A stretch of DNA of 18,618 nucleotides. It comes from Candidatus Zixiibacteriota bacterium (GTDB lineage: Bacteria > Zixibacteria > MSB-5A5 > WJJR01). Positions 1 to 6,515 of the stretch are shown in pieces. Each line of letters begins with the position of its first letter. The first letter of the stretch is position 1. Below the pieces are notes generated by a model, which was not told where the DNA came from, did no database searches, and saw only the letters and a list, made by a program, of their open reading frames with translations. The position numbers and the translations under genes were made by a program. The DNA lies in contig WJJR01000073.1 in the NCBI GenBank assembly GCA_014729565.1, positions 1 to 18,618 on the forward strand. Direction: 5' to 3'.

Positions 1-117
1 GCGCCCTCGCCCGCGTTCTGATCATTAATAGAATCGGTTTTGAGAAGGCGCGACTGAAGCGACCGAGGCAGGTATCTTGGATTTGTGGCGATCGAGACCA
101 ATGGATTCCAACAAAGA

Positions 118-151
118 AACCGGACTGTGGGAACAATCCCACAGTCCGGTT
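118..151 (-). terminator. Perfect 15-bp stem hairpin, probable intrinsic terminator
   Basis: Arms 118-132 (AACCGGACTGTGGGA) and 137-151 are exact reverse complements around a 4-nt loop (ACAA). On the minus strand the stem is followed by TTTCTTTGTT, a moderately T-rich tract, so the best fit is termination of minus-strand transcripts coming from the protease gene at 421-3891. The plus-strand side has no T run. The start of the composite repeat (150) overlaps the last two bases of the right arm. The stem is seen directly; its function is inferred. Confidence 0.6.
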
Positions 152-255
152 ATAGCGATTGTCAAATTTCCGTTCCGTTTGAGAAGGAGTGAGGCTTGGT
201 CTACTTGGTACTCACGTTCGGGTGCCTCGGGCCTTTAGGGCCTGTTGAAAAACCC
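150..255 (+). repeat. 106-bp flanking module of composite repeat, copy 1
   Basis: This stretch matches 16683-16788 in the same orientation and at the same length, with about 91 of 106 positions identical by hand count. It begins TTATAGCGATTGTCA, contains GAGAAGGAGTGAGGCTTGG and ends in the left terminal inverted repeat of the MITE-like core (TGTTGAAAAACCC). No reading frame is conserved, so it looks like non-coding repetitive DNA. Direct similarity stops at 255, after which the two copies continue as reverse complements of each other. Confidence 0.75.
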
Positions 256-367
256 GTGTGCTGACCCCGGACCAGATGATGTAACTGAATGAGATAATCA
301 TAACCTCGCGTAGGTCCGGCGAAGAGCCGGACCTACGCGACAAACCTATGGGTTATTCAACACGCCC
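238..367. mobile_element. MITE-like palindromic element, copy 1 (130 bp)
   Basis: The ends GGGCCTGTTGAAAAACCC (238-255) and GGGTTATTCAACACGCCC (350-367) are imperfect inverted repeats. Inside is a strong hairpin with arms CGCGTAGGTCCGGC (307-320) and its reverse complement (326-339). The whole element is the reverse complement of 16771-16922, including an exact 22-bp match (262-283 against 16876-16897). It has no coding capacity, so it would depend on a transposase supplied elsewhere. Terminal repeats beginning GGGCCTGTTGAAAAA resemble insertion-sequence ends, but the family is not assigned here. The remaining stretch 368-420 before the protease stop codon holds nothing recognisable. Confidence 0.65.
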
Positions 368-420
368 CAAGCGGTGGGGCACCACAGACCAATCACCACT
401 CACTACTCATCACGCCCCCG

Positions 421-3400
421 CTACGGCTTGCACAGCGACGGTCCGTTGAAGAACAGGAACTCGATCAGGTAATTCAGATCGAGCGCATCGACTCCCTCAA
501 TACAGTTGACCTCGCCGCGCGCGGCGGGATCGGGCGGATCGATATTGAAGAAAATCTGATTGATCAGCCCGCTCAGATCCTGAGCATCATAAATACAATC
601 GTAGTTCAAGTCGCCAACGATGTACACCTCATAGCGACGGGCGTCGGTCGGTTCCGACACGTTACCGGCCGCATCGGTCGCGGTCACACGCCAGTACACC
701 ACCGTGCTGCACCGCGGCAGCAAATGCGCAACGGGCAGCAGGTAGCTCAGGTCTGGCGTGGTCGTCGTGTCGATCAAGGATGTCATCGCGGTATCATCGG
801 CCAATTCGAAATAGTATGTCATGGGAATTGGGGCCGACGCCGCCATCACTCGACTCGTCACCTGTCCCCACTGGAATGTCGGTGTACGATCGACACCGAA
901 TGGAGCCGGCGCCAACAGCATCGGCGCATTGGGCGCCTGGGTGTCGACGTCGAAACGTCCCGATGGTGAGTATCCGCTCGAATCACCGGCGGCGTTGTAC
1001 GTAATCACACGCCAGTAATAGACACCATCGTCGATCGGTGCACCAAACGAGAATGACGTGTCGGTCAGCCCTTCGTAACGTTCCACGCCGATTGTATGAG
1101 CAGTATCATCGGCGATTTCGAGTGTGTATTCGAAAACATCGAAGCCCGGCGGGTAGGGATCATACGGATCATGCCGCCAGATCAATTCGGGTGACGTTTC
1201 CGTTGAAGAGACCCCGTCGATTGGTGACACCAAAATCGGCTCCGGCGGGAAATCAATGACATCGATGTCAATCGTGTGCGAGCCCGTTTCATCCGGTTCC
1301 GTTTGCGAGACGGCTTCGATCAGGATGCTATTCGACGATCCCGGTGACAGTCCCGGAGGAATCGTAATGTTCACGGGAATAGTCGTTTGACCGGCCAGTG
1401 GCAGCGACTCCGTACCGGCATCGGGGGTCATGTTCCAGCCCGCATTGTCGGTGATGGTCCAGTCGAACACGTCGGCTTGTGTTCCGGTGTTGCTGATGAC
1501 AACGTCGACGAGAAACTCGCGTCCCGGTACGCCGGTGGTGTCGGACAGTGAGGAGACTTCCGCACCGTACCCGGCGATCACTTCCAGCTCCAACAGATCG
1601 GCGTCAGTGATTCCGGGGTCAGACTGTGACACGAGCGCGCATTCAATCGTATCGGTGGTGCCGATCGGAGTACCCAGCGGGACATCGACGGTGAATGTCT
1701 CGCTAACGAAGTCACGTGCCGGAACTGCGACGGTGGCGGGGTTGGGTGTGATCGCCCAGCCGCGCGCACTGGTGAGCGTAAGATCATAAGTGTCGGCGTT
1801 GGTTCCCGTGTTGAAGATCTGGAAATCAACGTCTACACCTCCCGGTGTCTCGATGACGTTCGGCCCCGCGATCACGTCGGCGGCGTACGGCGCCTCGCCG
1901 GGTGTCAACGTCACTTCCGGCGAATGAGCCAGCGAAAACTTCTGCGGTCCCTCAGGAACGTTGTGGCCGATCACGAGGACGCGCCACGTGCCGGCGGCGG
2001 GAAAGCTAATGCTGCGCCGGACCTGTTCAATGTTGTTGGTGTGGTCCTCGCCGATTGTGGCATCGGAGGAGGGATCAGCCGGATTCAATTGCCACGGCCG
2101 ATAGGTCGACCCGAATTGCACACCGGTCTGCACACGCAATTCGAGATCATTGATCAGCGTCGGATTGGCATTCTCCGCGGCGCCGGGATCATCCCACGCC
2201 AGCGTGAAACTGATCGAATCGATGTCGGCGGTCATCGGGAACAACCAGGTCAATGTGTCGCCATCGGTAATCTCTGCTTCGACAAACGCACCGGCCTCGA
2301 GAACATCGACGGCATTCTGGACATTGATTCGGCCAAAACCGTAATCAAACTCCGGACCAGGACTGCCGAGATCATCAGCCGTTTCACAGAACACCGCCTT
2401 GACGGTCGACCCCAGTGCGTCCTGACCGGGGTACAGTTCCTTGTAACGGCCCATCCACAGGGCAAAACACCCGGCGGCGGTCGGTGTGGCCATTGAGGTG
2501 CCGCACGCGACCCCATATCCCCCCCCCGGCGTCGTGGACGTCACACCCCAGTCGCCGCTGGTTTGGCATCCGGGCGCAACGAGTTCCGGCTTCAGGCGTC
2601 CATCATCAACCGGTCCCCAACTGGAGAACGATGTCATCGTGGAGTTGTTCGAGTTGATGGCGCCGATGGTGATCACGTTCTTAGCTGTCCCGTACGGCGG
2701 GATCGAGTTCCAAGTGATGCCCCAGCGGCCGCAGTAGCTCGATCCGGTGGACCGTTCGTTACCGGCCGCCCAGGCGATGGCGATCGGTTTGCCCAAACTC
2801 CCGCGAATGACCTCATCGAGAATCTCACACGATGCGAAGTAATTCCCCTGATATGACGCGCAGATTTCGGGACTGTCGTTACCATAACCGACGATCCAGG
2901 AATTCGTGGAAACATCGATGTCGTAGCTGTTGATGGCATCGGTGTATTCAGACGTTAGGTTGCTGATGCTGGTGAACCAGTTGTATGACACCAACTCAGC
3001 ACCGGGAGCCATACCGCGGTAGGTGCCGCCCGACTGCGTTCCCGATCCCATGACCGATCCCGCAACGTGGGTGGCGTGCCAGGAGACTCCGGAACCATCG
3101 CCGGAGTAGATGCGGCCGGCGAAATCGGGGTGGTTCCAGTCGGCGCGACCGCCATCCCATTCGCCCACCATCGCACCGGCGCCGTCGTGATTGTACGGCG
3201 CCTGCTGGACCACCTCGGCGGCGGTGTTGACACGGTTCGAGTTATTCGCCTCACGCGGCACGAGATACGGCTCGATCCACTGGACGCGCTCGTCTTGTGC
3301 GATGTCGTGCCAGTTATCCGCCGGCAGACGCACCGCGAGTCCGTTGATGAGATCGGAGGTCCCGTCGACCGTGGCGCCGTATTCCGCAGACAGCCAGTCG

Positions 3401-3891
3401 GCGGCATCGTCCAGCGAGATATGCTTGAACACCTTAACGGTGAATCGAGCGACTCCGGCGGAATCGCGCGCCCAGTCGGGTGTGCCGACCAGCTCCAGAG
3501 CGGGAGCCAGTTTGTCGCTGGTACGCAGATCACCGATCCAACGGACACCGGCGCTGGAGAGATCGGCGTCGGTGAGATTGGTCGGCACGGTGGCCAGATA
3601 AGTCGAGTTGGGAATATACTTATGCAGCGAGATGCCTTCCGCTTCGAGCAGATTGCGGCCGGTCTCCGATGGACGGTTGTAGAATTGCAGCAGCACACCC
3701 CGTTCGGCGAATCGTGAGGCGTTCAGTTCGCGAAGGAACTCGGCGTTCGAGGTGGATGAGACCTGCAATTCGCCGCCGGCCAGACGGATGCGGTAGTCGC
3801 CGGATGTTGCGGCCTCCGGCATCGTGTCGAACTGGGTGTAGGCGCCAAAGATGAGGCCCAACGCTACGATGGTGTAGACAACGCGCTTCAT
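421..3891 (-). CDS. Secreted subtilisin-like (S8) serine protease with dockerin-like C-terminus
   Basis: Predicted 1156-residue extracellular peptidase. The ATG at 3891 was chosen over the longer frame start at 3948 because AGGGGAG sits 8 nt upstream and the protein then opens with a signal peptide (MKRVVYTIVALGLIFGAYT). The S8 triad is visible: Asp246 (VGEWDGG), His272 (WHATHVAG) and Ser466 (CGTSMATP), with Asn378 (AAGNE) as oxyanion residue. Residues about 30-230 are a probable propeptide. A beta-sandwich follows at about 536-658 (TLAWDDP, LINDLELRV), as in Kp43-type subtilases. Then come two NEW3/CARDB-like repeats (about 670-880), two FN3-like domains (YYWRV motifs, about 885-1090) and a dockerin-like pair (1092-1156). 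In the second Ca loop (EVNCIEGVDALD) position 5 is Ile, so that loop is probably weakened. The gene is transcribed alone, divergent from the response regulator. Family call is firm; substrate is unknown. Confidence 0.93.
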   Translation of the reverse strand: MKRVVYTIVALGLIFGAYTQFDTMPEAATSGDYRIRLAGGELQVSSTSNAEFLRELNASRFAERGVLLQFYNRPSETGRNLLEAEGISLHKYIPNSTYLATVPTNLTDADLSSAGVRWIGDLRTSDKLAPALELVGTPDWARDSAGVARFTVKVFKHISLDDAADWLSAEYGATVDGTSDLINGLAVRLPADNWHDIAQDERVQWIEPYLVPREANNSNRVNTAAEVVQQAPYNHDGAGAMVGEWDGGRADWNHPDFAGRIYSGDGSGVSWHATHVAGSVMGSGTQSGGTYRGMAPGAELVSYNWFTSISNLTSEYTDAINSYDIDVSTNSWIVGYGNDSPEICASYQGNYFASCEILDEVIRGSLGKPIAIAWAAGNERSTGSSYCGRWGITWNSIPPYGTAKNVITIGAINSNNSTMTSFSSWGPVDDGRLKPELVAPGCQTSGDWGVTSTTPGGGYGVACGTSMATPTAAGCFALWMGRYKELYPGQDALGSTVKAVFCETADDLGSPGPEFDYGFGRINVQNAVDVLEAGAFVEAEITDGDTLTWLFPMTADIDSISFTLAWDDPGAAENANPTLINDLELRVQTGVQFGSTYRPWQLNPADPSSDATIGEDHTNNIEQVRRSISFPAAGTWRVLVIGHNVPEGPQKFSLAHSPEVTLTPGEAPYAADVIAGPNVIETPGGVDVDFQIFNTGTNADTYDLTLTSARGWAITPNPATVAVPARDFVSETFTVDVPLGTPIGTTDTIECALVSQSDPGITDADLLELEVIAGYGAEVSSLSDTTGVPGREFLVDVVISNTGTQADVFDWTITDNAGWNMTPDAGTESLPLAGQTTIPVNITIPPGLSPGSSNSILIEAVSQTEPDETGSHTIDIDVIDFPPEPILVSPIDGVSSTETSPELIWRHDPYDPYPPGFDVFEYTLEIADDTAHTIGVERYEGLTDTSFSFGAPIDDGVYYWRVITYNAAGDSSGYSPSGRFDVDTQAPNAPMLLAPAPFGVDRTPTFQWGQVTSRVMAASAPIPMTYYFELADDTAMTSLIDTTTTPDLSYLLPVAHLLPRCSTVVYWRVTATDAAGNVSEPTDARRYEVYIVGDLNYDCIYDAQDLSGLINQIFFNIDPPDPAARGEVNCIEGVDALDLNYLIEFLFFNGPSLCKP

Positions 3892-4230
3892 GTATACATC
3901 TCCCCTATCTGTTCGTACCATCGGTCGCCGGCCGAGCGGGTCGAACACAATCGGTCACAGCGGGATTCGCTGATTCGGTTGGATGAACAGACTTCTTGTG
4001 GTTCGGCAACACGAACGTCCGGTACATCATGTTGTATCACGCGGTGATCGGTTTAGTCCGCGTGACGCCTCTGCGTCAGTACGTCCCCCTCGTATCAATC
4101 TACTCACAACCTGAAATATGTCAACCACTTCGGTCATCTTTGGTAAGTCTGTGACAGCCCTCTCAAGGGTCAACCGGAACGGTGATCGGACCGATAACTC
4201 CCAGAGAACCAACAACGACGGGGACTTAGA
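3892..4230. promoter_or_regulatory. Divergent intergenic region with candidate operator-like repeats
   Basis: This 339-bp region must hold the promoters of both the protease (-) and the response regulator (+), but I find no convincing -35/-10 or -24/-12 pair for either. Visible structures are TCACGCGG...CCGCGTGA (4037-4044 and 4058-4065), the overlapping hairpin TGACGC-CTCT-GCGTCA (4063-4078), the short palindrome ATCGGACCGAT near 4185-4195, and a 10-bp direct repeat CGGTGATCGG (4042-4051 and 4180-4189). Any of these could bind a regulator, but none is a site I can name. The regulator gene has only a weak Shine-Dalgarno (GGGG about 8 nt before its ATG). Confidence 0.35.
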
Positions 4231-5610
4231 ATGCCGCACCGGATTCTGGTGATTGACGACGAAAACTCGATGTGCGAGTTCATGAAGATCATGCTCGGCA
4301 AGGAGGGGTATGAGGTTGACGCCGAGCAGAGTGGACAACGGGCGATCGAGCGGGTCAGCGAGAAGCCGTATGACATGATCATTGCTGACCTGATGATGCC
4401 CGAGATGTCCGGACTGCAGGTGCTCGATCAGATCCGTGAATCGCAACCTGATATGCCATTTCTGGTGATGACGGCGTTCGCCTCGGTGGAAACGGCGATT
4501 GAGGCACTGAAGAAGGGCGCCAGCGACTACATCACCAAGCCCTTCAAAGTCGATGAGATCAAGCTGACCATCCAGAAGACACTCGAGAACACCGAGCTGC
4601 GCAAAGAGAATCTCGAACTGAAGGCCTTGCTCACGAGTGAGAATGCGTTCGACCGCATCATCGGTGAGGACAAACATATCCATAAGGTTAAGGCCATGGC
4701 CGCCGAGGTCGCGGCGACCGATGCAACGGTTCTGGTACGCGGCGAAAGCGGAACCGGCAAGGATCTGCTGGCATCGGCCATTCATCAGCATTCACCACGT
4801 CGTGAGAAGCCGTTTGTCACTGTCAATTGCGGGGCGCTGCCGGAGACGCTGCTGGAGAGCGAACTCTTTGGACACACAAAGGGATCATTCACCGGGGCGA
4901 TCCGTGATCACGCCGGTCTCCTCCGTGCGGCCGAGGGCGGGACACTGTTTCTCGATGAGATCGGCGAGACGACACAAGCCATCCAGGTGAAACTGTTGCG
5001 TGTCCTGGAGGACAAGAAGGTTACGCCGATAGGATCGACCATTGGTGTGCCGGTGGATGTGCGTTTGATTACCGCCACCAATGCCGATCTGGAGCAGTTG
5101 GTTCAGAGTGGGAAATTCCGTGCGGATTTGTATTACCGATTGAATGTGATTCAAATCAGCGTACCGCCCTTGCGGGACCGTGTCGATGACATCGATATTC
5201 TGGCCGATCACTTCATCATCCGCAGTTGCCGAAAGACGGACTCCCCACCGAAGAAGATTTCCGACGATGCGCGCCGGCTGTTGCGTGGGTACCAGTGGCC
5301 GGGGAATGTACGCGAGTTGCAGAATGTGATCGAACGGGCGGTAGTGTTGTCAAAGAGCAGTACCCTGGATATCGGCGATTTTCCCGAGAAGCTATCCGCC
5401 GAGCCGGTGGTGACACCGGCGACCGAGGACCAGGCCGAAACACCAACGTTGGAATCGATCGAAAAGGCCTACATCTATTGGGTATTGAATCAGACCGATT
5501 GGCAAAAGGCCAGGGCCGCGCAGATTTTGGGCATCGACAATTCGACGTTGTACCGGAAGATCAATAAGTACAATTTGGGTAAGGGGGATGGGGAGAAACA
5601 GAACGGATAG
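4231..5610 (+). CDS. Sigma-54-dependent response regulator, NtrC family
   Basis: 459-residue two-component activator with the full three-domain layout. The receiver domain (1-120) has the acidic pair D9/D10, phospho-acceptor D53 (IIADLMMPEMSG), T81 and K103. The AAA+ domain (about 140-375) has Walker A GESGTGKD (171-178), sigma-54 contact loop GSFTGA (218-223, a variant of GAFTGA), Walker B GGTLFLDEIG (236-245) and WPGNVREL (356-363). A Fis-type helix-turn-helix lies at about 415-452 (AAQILGIDNSTLYRKINKY). It should activate sigma-54 promoters when phosphorylated. No sensor kinase is adjacent within the window and it is the only clear plus-strand gene, so partner and targets are unknown. The divergent protease gene is one possible target. 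Its stop lies 15 bp from the convergent stop of the transporter remnant at 5626. Family call is firm. Confidence 0.95.
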   Translation: MPHRILVIDDENSMCEFMKIMLGKEGYEVDAEQSGQRAIERVSEKPYDMIIADLMMPEMSGLQVLDQIRESQPDMPFLVMTAFASVETAIEALKKGASDYITKPFKVDEIKLTIQKTLENTELRKENLELKALLTSENAFDRIIGEDKHIHKVKAMAAEVAATDATVLVRGESGTGKDLLASAIHQHSPRREKPFVTVNCGALPETLLESELFGHTKGSFTGAIRDHAGLLRAAEGGTLFLDEIGETTQAIQVKLLRVLEDKKVTPIGSTIGVPVDVRLITATNADLEQLVQSGKFRADLYYRLNVIQISVPPLRDRVDDIDILADHFIIRSCRKTDSPPKKISDDARRLLRGYQWPGNVRELQNVIERAVVLSKSSTLDIGDFPEKLSAEPVVTPATEDQAETPTLESIEKAYIYWVLNQTDWQKARAAQILGIDNSTLYRKINKYNLGKGDGEKQNG

Positions 5611-5625
5611 GACAGATAGGACCAA

Positions 5626-5745
5626 TTACCGATTGACCCGCACCCCGATCAACACTCCACCCCCCACCACAAAAAACACCAGCACCGACAGCACCGCGAG
5701 GCGCAAATCCCCGCCGGTGGCCGACGCGATCCAACCGAAGACCAA
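5626..5745 (-). pseudogene. Broken 3' fragment of UMF1/MFS transporter gene
   Basis: Bases 5639-5745 match 6545-6651, inside the 3' end of the intact transporter gene, at about 99 of 107 positions and in the same orientation. The fragment keeps the transporter frame and reads LVFGWIASATGGDLRL... to VRVNR and a TAA at 5626, compared with VRPNAEPPTQKP in the intact protein. It corresponds to residues about 368-403 of that protein and has no start of its own. Similarity stops abruptly at 5745, two bases before the REPIN-like repeat at 5748. It is a remnant of a duplicated or tandem transporter gene. Confidence 0.85.
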
Positions 5746-5747
5746 CG

Positions 5748-5843
5748 CGTAGGGCGGGTGGGCTGTAAGCTTGGAGTCCAGCCAATTCCAGTAACGCCAA
5801 TTCGGAACGACCACTCACTCCCGCAGGAACCGCCCACCCGCCG
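5748..5843 (+). repeat. Left REPIN-like pair flanking the RAYT gene
   Basis: Two REP-like arms in inverted orientation: CGTAGGGCGGGTGGGCT (5748-5764) and CAGGAACCGCCCACCCGCCG (5824-5843). They share a 10-bp complementary core (GCGGGTGGGC, 5754-5763, against 5832-5841) separated by about 70 bp. Both arms recur exactly, inverted, at 6499-6515 and 6419-6438 on the other side of the transposase gene. RAYT genes are known to be flanked by REP sequences, which their products recognise. The repeat is seen directly; its role is inferred. Confidence 0.75.
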
Positions 5844-5864
5844 TCCCGCGATTCCCATGACTCC

Positions 5865-6365
5865 CTACTCAACTCCCTCAAGATCAATGTCCCTGGGCAG
5901 AGGCCGGTTGGTATACACTGTTGATTCCTCCAGGAATCGTTGGTAGCTCGAGAAATGCCAAGCTTCGGCCTCTTCGACATACCCATGCTTGACCGGATTG
6001 AAATGAATGTAATGAATATGTTGAAACAGGTCGGTTTCATCCCGAACGGTATGCTCCCAGAATCGTGGCTGCCACAGAGGCGACGGATGGATCACACGTA
6101 CCTTCTGCGTGACCCCTCGTTTAATCAGCCGCCAGCGTGTTGAGTAATCCGCATCGCGTTTCGGCAGGGTCCAAATGCAGTGCAAGTGATCGGGCATTAA
6201 GACCCAAGCCAAGGTATCGAAGGGGTGCCTCTTCCCCACAATCTCAACCGTTCTGTGGAGCGCATCACGCACACGCCGGTCAGCAAATAGCGGCTGCCGT
6301 TGATAGGTGACGACGGTGAAGAAATACGTACCGCCGGGGACGTACATGCGACGGTAGTTGGGCAT
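5865..6365 (-). CDS. REP-associated tyrosine transposase (RAYT, Y1/IS200-like)
   Basis: 166-residue single-domain HUH nuclease of the Y1 transposase superfamily. It has the typical opening (GGTYFFTVVTYQR, residues 11-23), the HUH metal-binding motif MPDHLHCIW (H60, H62) and the RAYT segment HYIHFNPVKHGYV (118-130), in which Y119 is the probable catalytic tyrosine, followed by WHFSSYQRF (136-144). RAYTs cleave single-stranded REP sequences and are thought to drive their spread. This one is flanked on both sides by inverted REPIN-like pairs (5748-5843 and 6419-6515), the arrangement expected of a RAYT locus. Length is normal for the family and there is no frameshift, so it may be active. No Shine-Dalgarno precedes the ATG (CTACCCTCCCCAC), suggesting low expression. 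Confidence 0.93.
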   Translation of the reverse strand: MPNYRRMYVPGGTYFFTVVTYQRQPLFADRRVRDALHRTVEIVGKRHPFDTLAWVLMPDHLHCIWTLPKRDADYSTRWRLIKRGVTQKVRVIHPSPLWQPRFWEHTVRDETDLFQHIHYIHFNPVKHGYVEEAEAWHFSSYQRFLEESTVYTNRPLPRDIDLEGVE

Positions 6366-6418
6366 GTGGGGAGGGTAGCGACGTTGGACGTTGGAACGGT
6401 ATCATTTTTTCCGTGGGT

Positions 6419-6515
6419 CGGCGGGTGGGCGGTTCCTGGCAGGTTGGGTGATTTAATCGGTCGGGTGTTACGGGAATCGGGGGATAGAGGAAACGGATAG
6501 CCCACCCGCCCTACG
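6419..6515 (-). repeat. Right REPIN-like pair flanking the RAYT gene
   Basis: Arms CGGCGGGTGGGCGGTTCCTG (6419-6438) and AGCCCACCCGCCCTACG (6499-6515) are the exact reverse complements of the left-side arms. The spacer (about 60 bp) is only loosely related to the left spacer (ATTCC..GTAAC..CC shared when inverted). The right arm overlaps the last bases of the transporter gene, including its TAG stop. The remainder of 6366-6510 shows no gene. Confidence 0.75.

Larger units (their letters stand above)
5748..6515 (-). mobile_element. RAYT locus bounded by inverted REPIN-like repeats (768 bp)
   Basis: The unit consists of the transposase gene plus two REPIN-like pairs that are reverse complements of each other. 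Its outermost ends are the exact 17-bp inverted repeat CGTAGGGCGGGTGGGCT / AGCCCACCCGCCCTACG. The transporter's TAG stop codon (6511-6513) lies inside the right end, and a truncated copy of the transporter 3' end abuts the left end. It therefore looks like a discrete insertion or rearrangement unit rather than an ordinary gene. Whether it moves as a unit cannot be told from one copy. Confidence 0.6.

Noticed and set aside
3..155. Plus-strand frame open from the left window edge, ending ...KKPDCGNNPTVRL
   Set aside because: Its end merely translates the terminator hairpin, and there is no start or recognisable domain in the window.
1924..2496. 190-codon plus-strand frame within the protease gene
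   Set aside because: It is antisense to the beta-sandwich and NEW3-like coding region and has no ribosome site or known motif.
3067..3717. 216-codon plus-strand frame inside the protease gene
   Set aside because: It lies antisense to conserved catalytic S8 sequence and shows only the low-complexity pattern expected from GC-rich codon shadows.
3892..3948. Longer protease start at 3948 (MFDPLGRR...)
   Set aside because: The ATG at 3891 has a good ribosome site and opens directly into a signal peptide; the extension would bury it.
4027..4791. 254-codon minus-strand frame overlapping the response regulator
   Set aside because: It is antisense to the conserved receiver and Walker A coding sequence, with no domain or signal of its own.
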